A stretch of DNA of 64,000 nucleotides from Kalmanozyma brasiliensis GHG001 (GCF_000497045.1 NW_015961952.1:434001-498000), one strand, 5' to 3'. Shown: positions 1-11,286, numbered from the stretch's first letter. The notes: a model not told the origin generated them from the letters alone. Program-made: numbers and translations.

Positions 1-1031
1 GTCTCACAGCTTCTTGCTCGAGATCCGTCTCGGCGGCGCTCAACCTCTCCTCGCTCTCGGCCGCCCTCCCATCGACCTCGTACGGCCTCTCGCATCTTCA
101 AAGTCTTGGTCAAATCCAACACCAGCAGCGTTCCGGCTTTGCAACCTCGTCCATCCTCTCTGAATCGCGCAAGAAGCGCACCGCTCGCTTGAAACGCAAG
201 ACCAATCTCGAGCAGCGCTTCCTCAAAGTACGAATGCTCGAATCGTCCAAGCCCGACGTCGTGCTCGGTCACCAGACCACCCCAACAGGCAGCAAAGTGT
301 GGGAGGACAGCGAGCTGGCCAAGATCGTGCTCAACAAGGAAGCCGTTTGGGGTGTCAAGGAGGACCGTCGGGGCAATCTTGTGTCAATTTCTGCGCAGGA
401 GCAGGCGGCGGCGGCGACCAATGCCTTCGATACAGCAGCAGCCAAGGAGGCGACCAAAAATGGCGGGCCGCTTCGACTCAACTTTGGTCTCGATGGAAAG
501 GACAGGCAGCTGCTCTTCCAGGATCTGCCACAGGTGATGGTCAAGGATCGCATTCTGGATTCGTGGAATTTGGGATCGCTCATTCGCGGCACCGCAACCC
601 AGGCCGACGTATCCGCGTTCGAGGACGAGTACTCCAAGGTGCAATCGGAGGAATCGACCAACAAAGAGGGTCTCGCTAGGATCCTCGATCTCAGGAACGC
701 AAGCGGAAAAGGCATTCAGGTGGAGAACATCCGTCGCATCATTGCGCACTTTGGTGGTCGCACCCAGGACACGGGCTCGCCCGAGGTCCAGGCCGCCGTC
801 CTGACCTACCGCATCCGAAATCTGCACGAGCATCTCGCTGCCAACCGCCACGACAACTCCAACCGAAGATCCATGTCCCTCCTCACACACCAGAGGGCCA
901 AAATTCTCAAGTACCTCAAGAGGAAGAGCCCGCAGAGGTATCACACCATCTTGCCCAGGATCGGCATCGAGGCGAGAGCAGTCGAGGGAGAGATCGTCGT
1001 TCCGGGCAAGCCAAAGATTGCTCGTGCCTAG
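1..1031 (+). CDS. Mitochondrial small-subunit ribosomal protein uS15m (5'-truncated by window)
   Basis: The reading frame is open from the window edge (first full codon at base 3) to a TAG at 1029-1031. No in-frame ATG occurs before about 231, so the true start lies outside the window. The C-terminal ~110 residues carry the S15 signature: GSPEVQAAVLTYRI, then HL...RHDNSNRRS, then LLTHQRAKILKYLKRK with RYH. S15 binds small-subunit rRNA near the platform. The long N-terminal extension rich in Ser, Arg and Ala (for example FATSSILSESRKKRTARLKRK) fits a mitochondrial targeting and fungal extension rather than the short cytosolic or bacterial form. Only 53 bases separate it from the convergent EXO84 gene. 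Family call is firm; the mitochondrial location is inferred from the extension. Confidence 0.9.
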   Translation, partial: LTASCSRSVSAALNLSSLSAALPSTSYGLSHLQSLGQIQHQQRSGFATSSILSESRKKRTARLKRKTNLEQRFLKVRMLESSKPDVVLGHQTTPTGSKVWEDSELAKIVLNKEAVWGVKEDRRGNLVSISAQEQAAAATNAFDTAAAKEATKNGGPLRLNFGLDGKDRQLLFQDLPQVMVKDRILDSWNLGSLIRGTATQADVSAFEDEYSKVQSEESTNKEGLARILDLRNASGKGIQVENIRRIIAHFGGRTQDTGSPEVQAAVLTYRIRNLHEHLAANRHDNSNRRSMSLLTHQRAKILKYLKRKSPQRYHTILPRIGIEARAVEGEIVVPGKPKIARA

Positions 1032-1084
1032 ACTTTCACTTGCGTTTATCCTCTTGGTCAATCGATTTGCATTCAGCGCTGAGG

Positions 1085-3463
1085 TCAATTGACATGAAGT
1101 ACAGACTGACGACGAAGTTCTTGAGCCGAAGCGACCTGTGCTCTTTTCGCTTCTCGTTCGCGCGTGGTCTGCTCGCCCTCCATACCGATCCTGCTGGACC
1201 GTGTTAGAACGAGTTTCGGAATCACCGGTGGTGCCGGCTCCTGTGCTGACTTCTGCACCTCCTCGACACTCACCGATCCCGGTTCCGGCTCCAGTAGCTG
1301 TTCCAACAAGAAAGTGAAATCCAATCCAACATCCCTTAGCTGTCCGGCCAATCTCAGACTGATCTCCTTCATCTCCCTCACCATCTCCCCCCTCGTCTCG
1401 TCCTCACTCCCATACACCTGGCGTCGGAACAACACGCCGTACTCCTCCACCCTCTCCCACGCCCACTGAACAAACCCACTTGCCATCCTCCCATCCTTAA
1501 ACGCAGCCATGTACCACTCGCTCGTATTCTTCACCAATGTAAAGTGGACCATGGCCAGCTCGCTCACGTACACCCCTGGATCGCCTTCAAATTTGATCTG
1601 CCTCGTGCGTCGTTTCAACAGCTCGGTCCGCGCGTCGAGGAAGAGCTGACGTGCCTTTTCGCCCTGATCTAGCCGAAGGAGGAAGGACGCATTGCGCAGC
1701 ACCGCCGACTTTTTGAGGTGCGGTTTGGAAAAGTCGCCTGAGATGGCGGCGACGAGCTCTGCGGTGCGCAGGGCGAGCTTGGCCGACAGGTCGAGAGAGG
1801 AGGCGTCCGTGGCGGTGTACGTGGAGAGCACACCGCGACCCTTTTCGATGAGCGAGACGGCTTGGTCCCAGTCCCGATGAGCGATGCAGACCGAGAGCTC
1901 GTCGGCAAAGTCGTTGTTCCAGCGGCCGGGGTCTTTGCGTTCCGAAGCAGCGGAAGCAGCTGCAGCTGCCATGACAGACGAACTGCTAGTTGGGTCGCTG
2001 TCCTCGCCAATCGGCGTTAGGAGTCCACCGTCGGTGCGGCCCGAGGTGGAGCCGAGTCGTAAAGCGTCAAATGGATGCTGTGCGATCGGGGGCGAGGAGA
2101 GCAGGGTCGATTCGCGCTTGCGTGCGGTGGCGACGGCACCGTACTCGGACTCGTTGCGACGCTTCTTGGCGAGCTCCTCGGCGACACGACGAAAGGCGTT
2201 GAGCAGCGCGCGCTTGTCTTGGGCGCGATCGGTGCGGTAGACGTAGGTCTCGCGGGCCCGCTTGATTTTGAGCGCGTTGGTGAGATCGCCTCCGTCTTTG
2301 AGGTCGATGACGACGATCTCGGCGAGACTGAAGCAGCGCTCGGCAACGAGACGCACCTTGCTGCTCATCTGACGTTTTCGCCGTGTGGCGATGAGGAGCA
2401 GGTCATCCAGCAGAAAGAGAGCGACGCTTTGTTGGGGTTTGTAAGTGGCCGCATTGAGCTCGGTGAAGCTGCTCGCTTCGGCGATGAGGTGTCGTCCGGG
2501 AACATAGGGCAAGAACTTTTGCGACCCCTCGATGCCCTCCCACAGCGAGGTGATTTGGGCTCGGTAGATGGACTGCAGATCGAGCGTGCTGTTGCGATTG
2601 GCTTTGCCGGACGCCTTTGCGCGCGAGAACGAGTCGGAGAAGGAGGCAGTGCTGGACGAGTCGTCGAGCTCGAGCGCTTGGGGCAGCTGCTTCCACTCGG
2701 ACAGCAGCTCTTTGAGTTCGAGCATGTCGTTTTCGAGCGTCGCAATCTCTTTGCTGATGGTGATGAATTCCGAGTAGTGGGTAAAGACCTGGCGTTTGAT
2801 GTCGTCGTTGGCAGCCTGCTTGGCCGTAGCAAGGGACGCTTTGAAAGTGCGCAGGCTCGACTCGGTCTGCTGCGAGAGCTTGGCGCGGAGGTAGGCTTGT
2901 GGGTCAAAGTCGGACTGGCTGAGAAGCTGTGTGTCGACGTTGGGATCGCTGTCGAAGGTGTCGATGCGGGAACGTTGGGTGTCGGACGACTTGCGGATGG
3001 CGTTGAGCTCATTGTCGTCGGGATCGTAGGCGGCGTCGCTGGCCGACTCGCCGATAGCTGGCAGGTACGGGTCGTCGATGAGGTGATGCGGTCGATCGTC
3101 AATGTGGATCTCTGGCATAGGTGGGAGAGCGGGAACGGCAGGGATGGCGCTGAAGCCACCAGGACCGAGCTGCGTGGGTTCGGCATATCGCATGGAGAGA
3201 CGATTTTTGAGGGTGCTGCCGACTTGAGAGGCCTTCTTTTTGGACTTTTTGAGGACATTGGTGCTGCTGGAGGAGGAGCCATCTTGACGGGCTTGGCGCA
3301 GGGAGCTCTGTCGTTGTGAGGACGATGGGTTGTAGGGATATGCTGTGGAGGAAGAAGACGAAGAGGCAGCCGCTGCTGACGATGATGGCAGAGGAGGGAT
3401 GACGGGCTGTTGACCGTCCTGGGCGTAAAGCGTCATAGGACGCGTACGCAGCGACCTCGACAT
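1085..3463 (-). CDS. EXO84: Exocyst complex subunit EXO84
   Basis: A 792-aa protein read from ATG 3463 (MSRSLRTRPMTLY); the open frame continues upstream only through a GTG, which is not used as a start in fungi. EXO84 is one of eight exocyst subunits that tether secretory vesicles to the plasma membrane. Seen here: a disordered Ser-rich N-terminus, a Vps51/Exo84 helical segment at about 185-265 (FDPQAYLRAKL...ATLENDMLELKELL), a PH domain at about 318-433 (FLPYVPGRHLI, LFLLDDLLLIATRRKR, YVYRTDRAQDKRALLNAF) and a helical C-terminal Exo84_C region from about 514 (DFADELSVCIAHRDWDQAV). Length is close to that of yeast Exo84. It diverges from the SYG1-like gene, sharing a ~660-bp upstream region. 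No intron is needed. Confidence 0.92.
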   Translation of the reverse strand: MSRSLRTRPMTLYAQDGQQPVIPPLPSSSAAAASSSSSSTAYPYNPSSSQRQSSLRQARQDGSSSSSTNVLKKSKKKASQVGSTLKNRLSMRYAEPTQLGPGGFSAIPAVPALPPMPEIHIDDRPHHLIDDPYLPAIGESASDAAYDPDDNELNAIRKSSDTQRSRIDTFDSDPNVDTQLLSQSDFDPQAYLRAKLSQQTESSLRTFKASLATAKQAANDDIKRQVFTHYSEFITISKEIATLENDMLELKELLSEWKQLPQALELDDSSSTASFSDSFSRAKASGKANRNSTLDLQSIYRAQITSLWEGIEGSQKFLPYVPGRHLIAEASSFTELNAATYKPQQSVALFLLDDLLLIATRRKRQMSSKVRLVAERCFSLAEIVVIDLKDGGDLTNALKIKRARETYVYRTDRAQDKRALLNAFRRVAEELAKKRRNESEYGAVATARKRESTLLSSPPIAQHPFDALRLGSTSGRTDGGLLTPIGEDSDPTSSSSVMAAAAASAASERKDPGRWNNDFADELSVCIAHRDWDQAVSLIEKGRGVLSTYTATDASSLDLSAKLALRTAELVAAISGDFSKPHLKKSAVLRNASFLLRLDQGEKARQLFLDARTELLKRRTRQIKFEGDPGVYVSELAMVHFTLVKNTSEWYMAAFKDGRMASGFVQWAWERVEEYGVLFRRQVYGSEDETRGEMVREMKEISLRLAGQLRDVGLDFTFLLEQLLEPEPGSVSVEEVQKSAQEPAPPVIPKLVLTRSSRIGMEGEQTTREREAKRAQVASAQELRRQSVLHVN

Positions 3464-4120
3464 GGCGAATGGAGGTTGGTCGCTGCTGTCGCTAGGACAG
3501 AGCGAGAGGGAGGGACGACTTGGACAGTGATGAGAGAGAGAGGAAAGGAAAGGGAGGAGCGAGCAGAGGTGTTGCTCTCTCCGCACTTGGCAAGCGTGCA
3601 CGGACTGAGCCGCCGACCAAATTCCAAGCTGTTAGGGCCTGTTGGCTGACAATCATCAACTTTTACCCCCTGAGCACGTTCGGTCTCTGCTTTGTCCATC
3701 TGTCACATCTCGGCAAAATGAAAGAAAGGGTCTTTTTGCCAGTCACAGTCACTTATTTTTAGGCTGCTCAAGTCGGCCCGAACCTTTCATGCTTCGAAAC
3801 ATCATCATCCTCGGCGGTCGCTTCGTCATTGCTGCTCGAGATACCGCCCTACTCACCGGGACCGACATCGCCTTCGGTCCGAACCGAACGACAGCGCTTA
3901 TCTGCGCATGATTCTTGGCATCTTCACAACCGCAGCCGCCCTCTGAAACGCGGACCGCTCTTGGCGCTTGCTCGTCCCACCTTGGCATCATTTCATATCA
4001 CAGACTCGATCGTCGACATCGACATGACATTTCTCGTCGCTCCATTTGCTCGAAGCTGAGCCATCGCTCCAACTTGCCTTGACCACAGCGAACTCGCGCC
4101 GCTGAAGCCATTCCATCGCC
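3464..4120. promoter_or_regulatory. Divergent intergenic region between EXO84 and the SPX-EXS gene
   Basis: This 657-bp stretch lies between two start codons on opposite strands and must hold both promoters. It has no ORF with convincing coding character and no clear TATA box. The last ~60 bases before 4121 are C-rich and end in a good start context (ATCGCCATGAAG). Confidence 0.5.
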
Positions 4121-7100
4121 ATGAAGTTTGCTCGCTACCTCGACGAAAACACGGTCCCCGAATGGCGAAAGGTCTACATCGAGTACCGTGGCCTCAAAAA
4201 GCTCATCAAGCGCGTCGCAGAACACAGAGAAGCGCGACTCCGTCTCGAGGCTGAGCAGAATCTCGCTGGCCATCAGTCGAGCTCGACCGCGGTCGCTCCT
4301 GCCACTCCATCAGGCTCAGCCGATCCGTTCCTTCGTCGACGGAATCCGGCCGCCAACCACCTCGACCATGAAGCGCAGACTACGCTCGCTTCCAGTGCCG
4401 GCTACACACAGCGCAATGACTATGGCGGGACACGAACACCTGCTGCACCTCAACCATCCATACCGCCCGTGAGCCTTCAAGGCACAGGTCTCCGCCTCTC
4501 CTCCGAAAGCCCGTCCTATGATGGCTCCATCTCGCAATATAGGTCGAACGGGCTCGAGCGGCATCCAGACTCGGATCTAGAAGCTCAAACCGCGGATCGG
4601 CCATCCACACAAGCAGACGAGACTTCCCGTCAGCACCGCACCGATCCTTCGCTAGACGCCAAAGCCAGCATCGACTCCGCTGCCTCTTCCAAGCAGGACA
4701 CCACGGATGCTCGTCCACCCGGCACCAGCACCGTACGATACACGGACGACGCTGAACCACCAACACGCTCTACTGGACCACGACCTCAAGCGGACCGCAA
4801 AGCTAACAGCTCCTTCGGCTCCAGTCGACAACGCCTCCTCGCTCGCTCCGCTTCCTCAGGAAACGCCTCGAATCGCTCTCTCAAAGATGAAGCGCCGCAA
4901 TCCCTCCAACAACTCATCGTGGCCCACTTTGACGACCAGGAGGCCAAATTCTTCTCCGTTTGCGACGCCGAGCTTGAACGCATCGTCAAATTTTACGAGG
5001 TACAGGAGCATCAGGCGGCGACCAAGTATGCGCAGCTAGCGCGCCAGCTGAAGGAGCTTGCCGAGCATCGACGCGAGTACCGCGCCAAGTACAACATCAG
5101 CGATCAGGATCGCACGGGGGCGGGATCGCGGCGGCATCGCATGTCGCAACTTTTGTCAAATCTGCCTGGGTCCAAGATGATGATGGCCGACGAGGTGGCA
5201 TCACGGGTGAAATCGATACCTGCACTGTCGACGCTCAAGTCGCGCGAACCGACGTCCGGTGGTCAGCCGTCGTTGACAGCGCCACGCTTCTCGACCGAGC
5301 TGAACTCGAAGCAACGCGGGGACAGCAGCGACGACGACGCGGGCGATCGACGTCGAGCAGTCGCCCTCGCGCAGATGCAAGCCTCTGTCCGAGGCTGGGA
5401 CGATGACACCGATCGCGCCATCCGCGAAGCCAACAAAGCCGCCGCCATGAGCCACGACCCCGAAGCCTACGCCGCAGCCCGCAAGAAACTCAAAGCCGCC
5501 GTGCTGGACTACTATAAGTTCCTCGACACGCTCACCAACTACAAGATCCTCAACCGTACGGGGTTTGCCAAAGTCATGAAGAAGTTTTCCAAGACCGTCG
5601 GCGTGCCGTGCACCGATCTGTACTACAAGGACCGGGTCGCGCCTACGCAGCTGGTCACCTCGGATCGGATCGAGAAGCTGCGCAAGGCGACGGAGGATAT
5701 CTACACCGCGTATTTCGAGCATGGCAATCGGAAGCAGGCGTTGAATCGGCTGAGGGCGCGGGAGGATCACACGACGCACCACTACAGTGTGTTTCGTAGT
5801 GGATTCTACCTGGGCATATCGCTGTGTGCGATCGTCGCAGGGTTGATCGAGGCGATGAAGCCAAGCAAGCAGGCGACGATCCCGCAATGGGCAGCATTGT
5901 TGCGGGTCTACGGCGCCGAATTCATCCCTACCCTCTTCGCTCTGCTCTTCGGCCTCAACCTCGCTTGGTGGCACGCGCTTCGCATCAACACCGTCTTCAT
6001 CTTTGAATGGGACGTCCGAACCACCATGGACCACCGCCAGTTCTTCGAGATCCCGGCGTTGCTCATGCTGTTCCTCTCGTGCTGCTTCTGGGTGTCCTTC
6101 GTCAACCCCTTCCCTTCGGCGATTGCGCCGACGACCTGGCCCACTGTGTGGCTGGTCATCACCGCTTTGCTTCTACTCAATCCGTTGCCGATTCTGCTCC
6201 CCGCCAGTCGATGGTGGTTCCTCAAGAGTCTGCTACGCGTCTTCACCGCCGGATGGAAACGCGTTGAATTCCGCGACTTCTTCCTCGGTGACGAGCTCAA
6301 TTCCATCGCCTGGACCATCTCCAACTTCTGGTACCTCGGTTGCGAATACCATCACAACTGGGCCCATCCGGATCGCTGTTCGCCCAACGACACGTATTGG
6401 ACGGCTGTGCTGCTTTCCGTCCCTGCCTGGTTGCGTTTGGGCCAGTGCATCCGGCGTTGGGTGGACAGCGACTACCGGACGCACCTGCATCTCGTCAATG
6501 CCGGCAAGTACGGTAGTGCGGTGCTCAACAACTTTTTCTATCTTCACTATCGACGGGGTGGCTCGCGACCAGGAACGGATCTCGCACTTTGGGTTCTTTT
6601 TGCGACGATCTATTCCGTCTGGCACATCGGATGGGATCTGTTGATGGATTGGTCAGTACTCAAACCGCGGGCGAGGTACTTCCTGCTCCGAAACGAAATC
6701 TCCTTCCCCCAGAGCGTATACTACCTCTTCATGGTGTTCGATGTCATCGGCCGCTCAGTTTGGGTCATCTACCTGATTCCGGGGAGAGCAAGTGTGACGC
6801 TGCGCTCGTTCCTCGCCGCTTTGGTCGAAATGGGCAGAAGGGTCTGCTGGAACAACCTTCGAGTGGAAAACGAACAGATCGGCAACACGGATTCGTTCAA
6901 GATCATGCGCGATCTCCCCCTTCCCTATCGTCAAAAGTTGCTCGAGGATGCAGGGGAGTTGGAGAATGGGGCGATGCACAAGACGGGCATTTTTGCCAGT
7001 GTCAAGCTGGCGGGGTTGAGGAAGAAGTGTTCGCCGACGAGCGGGATGCATCCGCACGCGAGCGAGGAGGGGGTTCGTACACCGGACGCTAGCCAGGGTG

Positions 7101-7444
7101 GAGGCACACGCAGGGCTTCGCTGATTAATGGGTTGAGGCAGAAGTTAGTCCCCGATCCAACGGGCGAGCATTACGGGAAACAGCTCGACGAGAGGGCGGC
7201 GACCAAGGGGCAAAGTGGAAGGGACTATACTCCGAGACGACAGGAGAGCATGCCTGGATATGTGGATGTGGATAGCGACGAGGAGGAGGCGACGACGGAA
7301 CCGGATGCGAGCGAGAGCAACGATGATGCGGATCAGCAGGAGACGAGGTTGCCGCAGTCGCCACCAAGAGCCATGGCGAGGGATGGGAGAGGGGCGAGCG
7401 TCGCAGAGACGAGAACGGATGTTGGGCGAGACGCCACGGCTTAA
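4121..7444 (+). CDS. SPX-EXS domain phosphate exporter, SYG1/XPR1 family
   Basis: An 1,107-aa membrane protein starting at MKFARYLDENTVPEWR, the standard SPX N-terminus. SPX domains sense inositol pyrophosphates and XPR1-type proteins export phosphate. The SPX elements are split by a long low-complexity insert: part 1 at 1-40 (YIEYRGLKKLIK), part 2 at about 260-325 (FFSVCDAELERIVKFYEVQE), part 3 at about 455-545, with the lysine-rich ligand surface LNRTGFAKVMKKFSK near 475. Hydrophobic segments begin near 560. The EXS domain spans about 720-920 (SIAWTISNFWYLGCEYHHNW, WDLLMDWSV, RRVCWNNLRVENEQ). The acidic, Ser-rich tail of ~170 residues is probably cytosolic. Family assignment is secure; yeast Syg1 was first found through pheromone G-protein signalling, so transport is inferred from XPR1. 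Confidence 0.93.
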   Translation: MKFARYLDENTVPEWRKVYIEYRGLKKLIKRVAEHREARLRLEAEQNLAGHQSSSTAVAPATPSGSADPFLRRRNPAANHLDHEAQTTLASSAGYTQRNDYGGTRTPAAPQPSIPPVSLQGTGLRLSSESPSYDGSISQYRSNGLERHPDSDLEAQTADRPSTQADETSRQHRTDPSLDAKASIDSAASSKQDTTDARPPGTSTVRYTDDAEPPTRSTGPRPQADRKANSSFGSSRQRLLARSASSGNASNRSLKDEAPQSLQQLIVAHFDDQEAKFFSVCDAELERIVKFYEVQEHQAATKYAQLARQLKELAEHRREYRAKYNISDQDRTGAGSRRHRMSQLLSNLPGSKMMMADEVASRVKSIPALSTLKSREPTSGGQPSLTAPRFSTELNSKQRGDSSDDDAGDRRRAVALAQMQASVRGWDDDTDRAIREANKAAAMSHDPEAYAAARKKLKAAVLDYYKFLDTLTNYKILNRTGFAKVMKKFSKTVGVPCTDLYYKDRVAPTQLVTSDRIEKLRKATEDIYTAYFEHGNRKQALNRLRAREDHTTHHYSVFRSGFYLGISLCAIVAGLIEAMKPSKQATIPQWAALLRVYGAEFIPTLFALLFGLNLAWWHALRINTVFIFEWDVRTTMDHRQFFEIPALLMLFLSCCFWVSFVNPFPSAIAPTTWPTVWLVITALLLLNPLPILLPASRWWFLKSLLRVFTAGWKRVEFRDFFLGDELNSIAWTISNFWYLGCEYHHNWAHPDRCSPNDTYWTAVLLSVPAWLRLGQCIRRWVDSDYRTHLHLVNAGKYGSAVLNNFFYLHYRRGGSRPGTDLALWVLFATIYSVWHIGWDLLMDWSVLKPRARYFLLRNEISFPQSVYYLFMVFDVIGRSVWVIYLIPGRASVTLRSFLAALVEMGRRVCWNNLRVENEQIGNTDSFKIMRDLPLPYRQKLLEDAGELENGAMHKTGIFASVKLAGLRKKCSPTSGMHPHASEEGVRTPDASQGGGTRRASLINGLRQKLVPDPTGEHYGKQLDERAATKGQSGRDYTPRRQESMPGYVDVDSDEEEATTEPDASESNDDADQQETRLPQSPPRAMARDGRGASVAETRTDVGRDATA

Positions 7445-9879
7445 GCGATGTTACAGTAGACACGATGCCCTGTGAACAAGAGACGTGTGACGCTGCGTAG
7501 AGGGAGGATGATGGTGTGAGTCTGAGGACGATCGGGGATGACCGCGATCCGATCCGCTTCGATGGGACGATCCGAGCTCGAAGGCAAACCTACGCATGGG
7601 CTAGCACAGGTCTCGCGGCGAAGCTAGCTCAGCAGCACGAGCTAGCGGCCACCCGTGCCGTCAACACATGTCTCTTGCAGCGCCCGCTGGTGACTTCAGG
7701 CTAGCGCATGAGAGGCGGGGAGCCTTGGGCACGATCCAAGCGAGAGCCCAGCAATTCGGTGCGTTGCTCTGTAGGCTAACGGGATGCGGCTGGTTTCGCT
7801 TGGGGGCATCCGAAGACGCCCAAGGGGGAAAAAGGATCAGGTGTTGGCGCGCATGAAAGAATGTCGCTGCGGCATGAGCATAATCGTTCGATAAGAGTCC
7901 ATATCGTTGGCACGGTGGGGGTGGATATCGATGCAGTATGACAACAAGGCGCGAGCTCATTACCCCGCACGCCATCAAGTGTGACACAAGTGGCAACGTG
8001 ATCAGCCAAGGTTGGGTTAGGCGATCACGAGTTGGTATCGGCAAGGAGAGGGAACAGTGGCGAGACTTGAGTTTGGCGAGACAGGCAGAGTAGTGAGTAT
8101 CGCATGTGAGCCGCAAGCCGAGGGCTAAGCGCCGTTGTAGGCCTGTTGGCAGCCGGAACGGCTGAGAGAGCAGTCTCGCTTACAATGGTATGGCTCGGCA
8201 GTTTGCTAGGCGACAGAACAGGGGGTTGCAACCACTGAGGTCGCTAGCAAAGGCCGCAGAGTTTCCACTACTTTGGGTTGGCCGGCTTCGTGTCTCTCTA
8301 TCTTATCACTCGTCATCATCGCGGTTGAGACTGGAAATGCCATCGAGACCGGATGTGAGATCTGGCGCAAATGCCGACGCTGCCAAGGCTTGTCGGGGCT
8401 GCGGATGGGATCGAGGGAGAGAGTAAGGCCTGGACGGGAGTCTCGCCTAGAGTCGCCCCTGTGTGGGGCAAAGGTCGAGCTCCTGTCTCGAGGCTGATCT
8501 AAGCGAGCCTTGTTCGCCCTATTTCTGCCTATGCGAGACCTGCGTTTGGTCATGCCTTGCAGAGCCGCGCTTCACCTTTGCAGGTGCTTGCATCATTGAT
8601 GCACTCACAAGCTTCACGGAGTCGGACAGGTTCCGATGCGGTGGGTGGGTCGTGCCAAAACCGAGCATCCATCGGCAACCAACGCCGAACCTCTTATCGC
8701 AATGTTCCCACGCCCAGAAACGGTTGCAACACAGGTACACTCAGCCGGCTTCTATTGCGGCGACAGGGTGCCGAGCGGGGCGGTGCTGCTCGGCCGACTC
8801 CGATACGCAGCCCAAAACGTGGCCACCTACGTCAAACGCTGCGTCCGCTGCTACGGGACGCTGCGCGAATCAATGGTACCACTGGCTTTGGTGGTAATTC
8901 GACGATCGCGCACTGTACCTTTCCCATTGTTCTCGTTGAAACGTATCGAGGGTAAGGCGGCGTCGCAGCCACAGATCAGCCAGAGCATAAGCCGACCTTC
9001 CGATCCAAGAGGAGCTTGAACCGATGAGACATGCCGTGCGACGCCAATTTCCAAAAAGACGACAGCAGCAGAGCCGGGGCGAATTTCGATATTGAGTGCG
9101 AAAAGAGTGTGCAGCTGATGCGGCTCGCTTTTCGCTTCTGCAATGCGCAGATCCCATGCTGACAGCGGATGCGGAGCGAGCGAGGCATTTTTATCCTCCC
9201 AATTTCTGAGTCCGCCGGTGGGTTTTGAGGCTTGAAGCACGGTCTTGGGTGGGAACAATTGGGGGGAAGATGGGAAAAATTTCTTTATCCGCTTGCGGAC
9301 GCGTTGGCTCGCCCCCCTTTCCTGGCATTTCGAATTTCTGCCTGTCGCTAGCCTAGCCTGGATGACGCTGCAGAAGACAGAGACAGAGGCTCGACTTTGG
9401 TACTCACTCACCAGACCTGCCTGGACCCTGGCCTAAACCGGCAAATTGGATCGACTTGTTGAAAAAGCGCAGGTGCAGAGCCTGTCTGTTGGAAATCGCA
9501 GTTGGCCCAACGTCATCGAACCTGTCTGTACCTGCACGAGCGAGACGTTTCTCCCTCAAAAACAATCTGGAAGCCGTCTCATGAAGCAAACAGTTCAAGA
9601 CCATTGTACCTAGCCTCGGTGCAATCTCGGACCGCCTCCTTTGCGTTCTCTTGGTCGAAAATGGTTCTCTAGACAGAGACAGGGAGTTTCGATTGAAGGG
9701 CTTGCATCGCGAGGGTCAAGCAGGATCACCGGCAATGACGCCAGGACGGAAGGCTCGCTGGAGGCTCTGAAACGGTGGAGGCACGCAGACGGCACCGAGC
9801 AAGCCACACCTACACCTGCGTACCACCATGCTTGCAGCCGGCGCTGTCCTGGGGATGGCATGGTTGCCGCTGGCAAAGA
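7445..9879. other. Gene-poor region, nothing recognised
   Basis: About 2.4 kb between the SPX-EXS gene and a poly-C tract. Short ORFs occur in all six frames, but none has protein features, a good start context or a partner exon that I can identify. No tRNA B-box, transposase motif or long repeat was seen. It could hold a non-coding transcript or decayed sequence. Confidence 0.5.
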
Positions 9880-9922
9880 CCCCCCCCCCCCCCCCCNNNN
9901 NNNNNNNNNNNNNNNNNNNNNN
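9880..9922. other. Poly-C run (17 C) followed by assembly gap of 26 N
   Basis: Seventeen consecutive C residues at 9880-9896 run straight into 26 undetermined bases (9897-9922). The real tract length and any sequence beyond it are unknown. Any ORF read across this gap is an artefact. Confidence 0.98.
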
Positions 9923-11286
9923 GCGAGGTGTCGTCTGCACTCACTCGTCAAGCGAACTCCGCATCTGATAGCGTGTGGGCCTCGCTTGTGCGGATTAAGG
10001 CCCGAAAGGGTCTCACCTCTTGCCGTTGGGGCGCCAAGCGAGCGCTTGCAACGCACTCAATCCAGCTCCCGTTCCCGCTTTTTTCGATTTTTTGTTTGAA
10101 TTTCTCTGGCTGAGTCTCAACCTTGAGCCACTTGAATACACGGCCTTTGCCTTGAACCACAAAAGGTCTCAGAAAGTGTCTCTCTTTGTGGAAAAAAACA
10201 AAAACAAAAATGAATTTGGAAGAAAGGGGGCCAACAGCGCAAGAGGCTCAGACGCTGGACACAGCCCGCGGCGAGCCAGCCTCTTTGACTTTTTGGATGC
10301 AAGCTGAGTCGAGCCGAGACGCGTGCTGTCACTGTGCGGTGCTGTGTTGTGCTGTGCTGCGCCCCTTTTGCGATCCAAGCTGTTTCTGTGCCGCCGCTTT
10401 CTGACATGCCTCTCTGTCTCTGCTTTGCTTGCCATCGACCAACTCTCTCTTTCGAGAAGCACACCTCCAAAGCGGCAACGCAGCCTCGGTGCCGTTCCTT
10501 GCTGCTAACGCTTCCTTGCTTGCCTGCTTGTTCTTCTTTGCTCCTGTCACTCCGAATGCGACCATAGTAGCTTCCACCGCTCGCCGCATTGCGCTCATCA
10601 TAGCTCGACCTTTTGCTTTGCTTCCTTGGCTCCCTTCTTCAGCACCACATCCTCTTGCACCCCCTCTCGGCATCTCTGCTACTCCTTGTCACCTCGCTTG
10701 GCGCCCCGCTTCTTAGAGAAAAAGGGTCAACTCTCAGACGTTCATTCTCTCTCGCTCTCGCTCCCTGCCTCCTACCGCTCTGCTGGTGCCACTTCTTGAC
10801 CCGCCGCCACACCGCATCCAAACAACAACGCCAAGCGCCCTTACCTCTCTGCATCCAGCTAGCCGCTCTCCAAACAAGCTTTTCCAACTGGCCATTGTTC
10901 ACAAGCCGCTCAGCCGCCTTCCATATTCCACGCGGTGCCTTTCCATCTCCGGCATCTCTGCCCGCCTTGGACCGTCTTGGCGCTGACTTCGACGGCCGCC
11001 CTCACTTCGTCTCAAGCCACCTTCCCTTGACTCCTTCTCCGACACCCTTCCACCGGCGCCACCACTTTCCTGCGCTACCCAAACAATATATAGCTCGACC
11101 GGTAGCCTTCGTCATCGTTGTCTTTCCCCCCTTTCACCTTTTCGCACAACCCGGTCATCACCCTTCCCTCGTCCCGCTCCGGCAGTGGATACCACGAGCT
11201 CCTTCTCCTTTGGACCGTCGACGAGATCGTCCTTGCCCTTCATTCCACCATCACCTCCTTGTCACTCCCTCTCGTAACGCGCAACC
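9923..11286 (+). promoter_or_regulatory. Upstream and leader region of the HECT_2 gene
   Basis: From about 10,390 to the ATG at 11287 the + strand is strongly C+T-rich, as is usual for promoters and 5' leaders in these fungi. A TATATA element lies at 11087-11092, about 195 bases before the start codon. An A-rich patch (about 10192-10212) and a GTGCTGTGTTGTGCTGTGC-like repeat (about 10335-10365) are further upstream. No gene is recognised. Confidence 0.4.
11087..11092 (+). promoter_or_regulatory. TATA-like element upstream of the HECT_2 gene
   Basis: TATATA in otherwise C-rich sequence, about 195 bases before ATG 11287. Position and isolation make it a plausible core promoter element; there is no further support. 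Confidence 0.35.

Noticed and set aside
9610..10113. ORFs crossing the N gap on both strands
   Set aside because: They exist only because undetermined bases were read as codons.
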